Origin: JAVXNW01 sp036645575
GTDB taxonomy: Bacteria; Bacillota; Clostridia; Christensenellales; Aristaeellaceae
Assembly (NCBI GenBank): GCA_036645575.1
Contig: JAVXNW010000103.1
Location: 1 to 8,553 of the forward strand
Direction: 5' to 3'
DNA length: 8,553 nt
Shown here: positions 5,208-8,553 of the stretch, piece after piece
Layout of the letters: each line of letters begins with the position of its first letter
Numbering within the stretch: the stretch's first letter is position 1
Position numbers and translations under genes: made by a program
Notes under the pieces: generated by a model
What the model was told of the DNA's origin: nothing
What the model saw: the letters and a program-made list of their open reading frames with translations, nothing else
Database searches by the model: none

Positions 5208-6347
5208 TTACTTCCTCCTGAACCGCTTAAGGATCTGATATTGCGCGCCCGCGACCGCGCAGGCGTAGTCGATTTCTTCATGGGTGGTCGTGGGGCAGAG
5301 GCTAAAGCGCACGGCGCACTCGGCCTGATCGGGCGAAAGACCCATCGCGAGCAATACCGGGCTGAGCTTGCGCTTTTTGGATGAGCAGGCGGAGCCGGTC
5401 GAGACGTACACGCCTTCGCCCTCGAGCGCGTGCAGCATGACCTCGCCGCGTACGCCCGGAAAGCCGATGTTCACGATGTGCGGCGCGGCGTCCTCGGGCG
5501 CGGGGCCGTTGACGCGCAGCTCGGGCACTTGCGCCTTGAGCCCCGCAATGAGGCGGTTCTTGAGAAAGCGCAGCGTCGCGGGCGCGTCTTCGGGCATGCC
5601 CGCAATGGCGGCGCGCAGGCCGGCAATGCCGGGCGTGTTCTCGGTGCCGGAGCGCTCCGCGCCCTGCTGCCCGCCGCCCATCTGGCGCGGAAGCAGGCGC
5701 ACGCCCTTGCGCAGCCAGAGCGCGCCAATGCCCTTGGGGCCGTTGAGCTTATGCCCGCTGAGCGTGTACAGGTCGCATAGGTGCGCGTCAAAGGGCACGC
5801 GCAAAAAGCCCTGCACGCCGTCCACATGCAGCAGCGCCCCGGGCGCCTTTTCGCGCAGGAGGCACCGAAGGCGCGCAATGTCGGGCATGGCGCCGGTCTC
5901 GTTGTTCACCTGCATGCAGGAGACCAGGCCCGGCGCGTCCAAAAGCGCCCGGTCAAGCGCGTCCCAGTTGAGCTGACCGTGCCCGTCTACGGGCAGGTAG
6001 GTGACGCGGTGCCCCGCGCTTTCAAGGGCGGCGCAGGCGGCGAGCACGGAAGGGTGCTCGACGGAAGTGGCGATCACGTGCTGAGATGGCCGCATGGCGG
6101 AGACGGCGCCCAGGATCGCGAGGTTGTTGGATTCGGTGCCGCCAGAGGTAAAGAGCACCCGCCCATCGGGCGCGCGCAGCGCCTGACAGATGAGATCGCG
6201 GCAGGCGTCCATGGCGCGCTCGGACTCGATGGCGGGCGCGTAGAGGGAGGAGGGGTTGTAGTACTGGTGGCGCATGCACTCGCCCATTGCGGAAATGACT
6301 TCTTCGGACGGCTGCGTGGTGGCGCTGTTGTCAAGATATGCCTTCAT
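5208..6347 (-). CDS. Cysteine desulfurase (NifS/IscS-like), partner of ThiI
   Basis: This PLP enzyme converts L-cysteine to L-alanine and a protein-bound persulfide. From the ATG at 6347 it has 379 residues, normal for the family. Visible are YLDNSATT (4-11), TSGGTESNN (67-75), the PLP-stacking His98 in EHPSV, the Asn148-Asn-Glu motif, Asp175 in HVDGVQ, the PLP lysine Lys200 in SGHKLNGPKG, and the persulfide-bearing Cys321 in STGSACSS. The catalytic set is complete. An in-frame GTG at 6356 would add MAG, but the ATG at 6347 gives the usual MKAYLDN start and an ATGA overlap with the preceding gene, so I prefer it. No strong ribosome site precedes it, consistent with translational coupling. Position directly before thiI suggests a dedicated desulfurase, like the B. 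subtilis NifZ-ThiI pair, rather than the general Fe-S enzyme. No iscU, iscR or suf gene is present in the window. Confidence 0.96.
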   Translation of the reverse strand: MKAYLDNSATTQPSEEVISAMGECMRHQYYNPSSLYAPAIESERAMDACRDLICQALRAPDGRVLFTSGGTESNNLAILGAVSAMRPSQHVIATSVEHPSVLAACAALESAGHRVTYLPVDGHGQLNWDALDRALLDAPGLVSCMQVNNETGAMPDIARLRCLLREKAPGALLHVDGVQGFLRVPFDAHLCDLYTLSGHKLNGPKGIGALWLRKGVRLLPRQMGGGQQGAERSGTENTPGIAGLRAAIAGMPEDAPATLRFLKNRLIAGLKAQVPELRVNGPAPEDAAPHIVNIGFPGVRGEVMLHALEGEGVYVSTGSACSSKKRKLSPVLLAMGLSPDQAECAVRFSLCPTTTHEEIDYACAVAGAQYQILKRFRRK

Positions 6348-6895
6348 GCCTGCCACACCCCGTAGCCCATGTAATTTTGCTGGTGGGTGAGTGCGGCCAT
6401 CTCATCGGACAGCTCGACGACGATCAGGTGCTTGACCGCGTTTTTGTTGAAATAGTAGTAGTAGAGGCGCGCGTCGCGGTTCAAAAACCAGTTGTGTTTT
6501 TTGATGTCGGGCATGGTGGCATAGCGCGAAAAGGCGGGGCTGGCGACCGCGCCGGCGGCCTCGACGTTTTTCATGTTGAGGCTGGTTAGGTACTTGCGCT
6601 TTTGGTTGTTGAGCACCTTGCTCACGTCCAGCTCGCCGTTTGTAAAGGTGTATTCGTACTCGACGCGCAAACCGTCCTTGCTTCGAAAGAGCAGGAACGC
6701 GCACGCGCCAAAAAGCAGCGTCACGAGCAGCGGCATAAGTTCAAATGAGCCGGTCGCGAGCATCATGAGCACGCCCTGCAAGCCGAATAGGCACGCGAGC
6801 GCGCTGACGACGAGCGCGACCCAGCTGAGCACATAGAGCAGGTTGTACACGAAGGTCTTGCGCCGAATCGCAACCTCTTCCTTAAAATTGTCCAT
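6344..6895 (-). CDS. Small two-helix membrane protein of unknown function
   Basis: The 183-residue product has a charged N-terminus, two hydrophobic helices (about 16-38 and 52-70) and a soluble C-terminal domain with alternating beta and charged segments, including YEYTFTNGELDVSKVLNN (80-97) and a Tyr run in ARLYYYYF. The TFTNGELD-type pattern recalls small clostridial families of the DUF6106 kind, which I name only from memory. The positive-rich loops suggest the soluble part faces the cytoplasm. The start is ATG with GGAGGG six bases upstream. It is first in the row, just after a strong promoter, and its TGA overlaps the start of the cysteine desulfurase gene as ATGA, so the two are made together. 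A role at the membrane in sulfur or tRNA metabolism would be speculation. Confidence 0.88.
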   Translation of the reverse strand: MDNFKEEVAIRRKTFVYNLLYVLSWVALVVSALACLFGLQGVLMMLATGSFELMPLLVTLLFGACAFLLFRSKDGLRVEYEYTFTNGELDVSKVLNNQKRKYLTSLNMKNVEAAGAVASPAFSRYATMPDIKKHNWFLNRDARLYYYYFNKNAVKHLIVVELSDEMAALTHQQNYMGYGVWQA

Positions 6896-6929
6896 GAAAA
6901 GCCCTCCGTCCGGTTGGTATTGTGCCTCT

Positions 6930-6957
6930 ATTATACCATAATGCGGCGCTTTGTCGA
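6930..6957 (-). promoter_or_regulatory. Strong extended -10 promoter of the desulfurase-thiI gene row
   Basis: Read on the minus strand there is TCGACA (plus 6952-6957, one mismatch to TTGACA), a 16-base spacer, and a perfect TATAAT (plus 6930-6935) preceded by TGG, which makes an extended -10 element. Transcription would begin near 6922-6924, leaving a short leader with the ribosome site of the membrane-protein gene. This is the best sigma-A-type promoter in the window. Confidence 0.8.
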
Positions 6958-7024
6958 GCGTGAATATGGGGGATCGGCAGGCAAAAATATGAATTTCGCT
7001 TTGCCACGCGGGTTGGGGCAGGAT

Positions 7025-7053
7025 TTCACGAGGCTTTTAGCGAATAGTATCAT
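7025..7053 (+). promoter_or_regulatory. Candidate promoter of the zinc-ribbon protein gene
   Basis: TTCACG (7025-7030) and TATCAT (7048-7053) are separated by 17 bases and match the -35 and -10 consensus at four and five of six positions. Transcription would start near 7060, some 37 bases ahead of the proposed TTG start. If this promoter is real, the longer open frame upstream (from 6914) cannot be the main reading start. Confidence 0.4.
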
Positions 7054-7080
7054 GTTTATGGAAACGCATTGGGACGCAAT

Positions 7081-7086
7081 GGGAGG
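7081..7086 (+). promoter_or_regulatory. Ribosome binding site that decides a TTG start
   Basis: GGGAGG lies ten bases before an in-frame TTG at 7097. An in-frame ATG at 7079 overlaps the site itself and has no good site of its own. Starting at TTG puts the protein start right at the zinc ribbon (MKCSACG), which is usual for such proteins. Confidence 0.7.
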
Positions 7087-7096
7087 ATCATTTACG

Positions 7097-8464
7097 TTGA
7101 AATGTAGCGCATGTGGCACCTCAAATCCGAAGAATGCCAAGGTCTGTTCGTCTTGTGCCATGCCGCTCAGGCCGCTGAGCCGGGCGGAGCGCAATCAGCT
7201 GCGCACGCCGATTCAGGCGATGCTGCACGGACTGCTCTGGGTGGTGTTTGCGCTTGCCTCGGTGGTGGTGTTGGCGCTGGTGATTTACCGGGTGTATTTC
7301 TGGCTGGACAGCTACCGCGTGGAGCACTATTATGAGCGCAATGAGCTGATGGAGCCGATGATTGAGGAGACGACGCTCGACAACGGGCTGGCGGCGCACG
7401 CGATTACGTTTTTCGGGCGCGACGGCGACGCGGTGTTTGTGGAGGAACTGCGCCAGTCGTTCATGATATCGGGCGGGCTTACGCGGGTTGAGATCCCGGA
7501 CAGCCAGTGGTTTGACGTAGCGCCTGAGGAGATCGAGAAGGCGGTTGTGACGCTGACGCCGGTATTGTATACCGAGGACGGCAGGCAGGAGACGCTGCCA
7601 GCCATGCCCATTGAGATCATGACGCCGCAATCGCCCTTGACGCTTGTGAACCCGACCAAGACGTATGAGACGGTGAGCACGTCGATCTTTCCGCTGATTT
7701 TGCAGGTCGTGCCCGGATCGGAAGTGCTGGTCGGGACGGACAACGTGACCGACTATGTGAACTATCTGGGCGAGCTGTCAGTGAATTTGCCGGTATACGC
7801 GCAGGGCGACAACAACTTTGCGATACTGGTTTCGACGCCGCGGCACAAGCAGACGCGGGTGGATTTAGACCTGTACCGCGCGTACCAGGAGATCAACCTA
7901 GAGCCCAATCTGACGCTGGACAAAAAGACCAACCGCCAGCAGTTTGAGGTGACGGGCATGATCGACCCGAACGCGCTTTTGACGGTGGACACGCCGCATG
8001 TTGCGGACTCGATCAAGGTAAAGCCCAACGGAAATTTCTCGTTCTTGGCGGATCTTAAGACAGTCGGCGACAACACGATCACGTTCCGGGCGTCGAGCCC
8101 AGGCAAGCAGGACTCGGTGATATCGGTCAACGTCTACTATGTGCCGACGCTCAACGTCTATTCGCGCTCGGCGTGGGTGATGGACTACCCGTCGCTCAAG
8201 CTGTACTACGACACGTGGCAAGGGCGGGTGTTCCTGTGCGAGGGCGTGGTCACCGAGGTGCGGGTGGTGGACGAGGAGCAGACGGTGATCATGGACGTAG
8301 GCAAGGACGGGCTGGCGCAATACGTCGTGCTGATCAATTACTCATCGATCGGCACGCCGACGGTCGGCCAGAAATACAGGGCCTACGCCGACGTAATCGG
8401 CAACGAGTTCTACGCCAACGACTACTGCCCGAAGCTAGCCTGCCGCTACATGATCCCGAAGTGA
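7097..8464 (+). CDS. Zinc-ribbon, single-pass membrane surface protein
   Basis: I do not recognise a named family. From the TTG at 7097 the product has 455 residues. A cytoplasmic zinc ribbon comes first, with Cys3-x2-Cys6 and Cys17-x2-Cys20, then a basic segment, one membrane helix (about 45-68) and a large outer part. That part has a region with alternating strands (about 95-260), an Ig-like/bacterial-surface-type domain near 265-350 (EVTGMIDPNALLTV, then a strand pattern closing in VISVNVYYVPTL), and a C-terminal domain (about 370-455) that looks like an OB-fold, with WQGRVFLCEGVVTEV and VGQKYRAYADVIG. Three outer cysteines (381, 444, 449) might form disulfides. The gene is divergent from the membrane-protein gene at 6895. 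Upstream, the same frame stays open to 6914, but those codons look non-coding. Proteins with a zinc ribbon before one helix are frequent in Firmicutes, mostly of unknown role. Confidence 0.88.
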   Translation: MKCSACGTSNPKNAKVCSSCAMPLRPLSRAERNQLRTPIQAMLHGLLWVVFALASVVVLALVIYRVYFWLDSYRVEHYYERNELMEPMIEETTLDNGLAAHAITFFGRDGDAVFVEELRQSFMISGGLTRVEIPDSQWFDVAPEEIEKAVVTLTPVLYTEDGRQETLPAMPIEIMTPQSPLTLVNPTKTYETVSTSIFPLILQVVPGSEVLVGTDNVTDYVNYLGELSVNLPVYAQGDNNFAILVSTPRHKQTRVDLDLYRAYQEINLEPNLTLDKKTNRQQFEVTGMIDPNALLTVDTPHVADSIKVKPNGNFSFLADLKTVGDNTITFRASSPGKQDSVISVNVYYVPTLNVYSRSAWVMDYPSLKLYYDTWQGRVFLCEGVVTEVRVVDEEQTVIMDVGKDGLAQYVVLINYSSIGTPTVGQKYRAYADVIGNEFYANDYCPKLACRYMIPK

Positions 8465-8465
8465 C

Positions 8466-8529
8466 GCGAGGCGGGGAGGCGAGGCGGGGAGGCGAGGAGG
8501 AGGCGGGGGGAACCGGGAGGCGGGAAGAT
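8466..8529 (+). repeat. G-rich tandem repeat after the zinc-ribbon gene
   Basis: GCGAGGCGGGGAG occurs twice in exact tandem (8466-8478 and 8479-8491), and a third degenerate unit begins at 8492. G-runs of four, four, six, three and three follow one another through 8523, and the coding-strand side is almost free of pyrimidines. The pattern could form a G-quadruplex in DNA or in the 3' end of the mRNA. No coding frame here is supported. Confidence 0.75.
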
Positions 8530-8553
8530 AATAATGGGAACGGCCTCCGGCGG
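8513..8553 (+). other. Right-edge inverted repeat, possible incomplete terminator
   Basis: CCGGGAGGC (8513-8521) can pair with GCCTCCGG (8543-8550) with one bulged G, across a 21-base loop that is rich in A and G. No T-run follows before the window ends at 8553. Alternatively GGCCTCCGGCGG at the edge is the left arm of a hairpin that continues outside the window, which would be the terminator of the zinc-ribbon gene. The ATG at 8534 is a weak candidate for a following gene. Confidence 0.3.

Noticed and set aside
5430..6365. Plus-strand open frames opposite the cysteine desulfurase (116, 194 and 202 codons)
   Set aside because: The opposite strand has the full set of desulfurase motifs, and these products are low-complexity His/Arg/Gly-rich shadows.
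6896..6935. Riboswitch or T-box before the sulfur-transfer genes
   Set aside because: The predicted leader is only about 30 bases long and has no room for such a structure.

Overview
The window looks like chromosomal DNA of a GC-rich Firmicute, probably class Clostridia. The reasons are the strong GGAGG-type ribosome binding sites, GTG/TTG starts beside ATG, a rhodanese-less (Bacillus-type) ThiI paired with a cysteine desulfurase, and a zinc-ribbon, single-pass membrane protein of a kind common in that class. No gene fixes the genus. Genes are GC-rich; the two divergent intergenic regions are AT-richer and hold recognisable promoters. No mobile elements, CRISPR arrays, rRNA or tRNA genes were seen.

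Layout. (1) Positions 1-154 are the left edge with no supported gene, but a perfect 11-bp inverted repeat (84-113) probably ends the two-component operon. (2) 155-2175, minus strand: an OmpR-family response regulator and its sensor histidine kinase, joined by a 4-bp ATGA overlap. (3) 2176-2336: a divergent control region with a TATAAT promoter for the two-component operon, tandem 9-bp repeats against its -10 box, a TATACT -10 box for the gene on the other side, and a leader hairpin. (4) 2337-3161, plus strand: a secreted protein with a duplicated Pro-rich linker, two homologous beta-rich domains and a poly-Glu tail, followed by a strong terminator (3188-3226). (5) 3245-6895, minus strand: five genes reading right to left, namely a small membrane protein, a cysteine desulfurase (ATGA overlap), ThiI (3-bp gap), a Dabb-fold protein (17-bp gap) and FucU (82-bp gap). 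A strong extended -10 promoter lies at 6930-6957. (6) 7097-8464, plus strand: a zinc-ribbon membrane-anchored surface protein, probably starting at TTG. (7) 8465-8553: a G-rich tandem-repeat tail.

How the genes work together. The kinase and regulator form a standard phosphorelay, and their divergent position makes the secreted acidic protein a likely target. The cysteine desulfurase should supply persulfide sulfur directly to ThiI for 4-thiouridine in tRNA (and possibly the thiamin thiazole), which fits a ThiI without a rhodanese domain. The membrane protein is translationally coupled to the desulfurase but has no known role. The Dabb protein and FucU seem to be passengers, or serve unrelated small-molecule chemistry. 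Nothing here is a clearly new system. The best leads are the two-component/poly-Glu protein module, the membrane protein tied to the sulfur-transfer pair, and the G-rich 3' tail.
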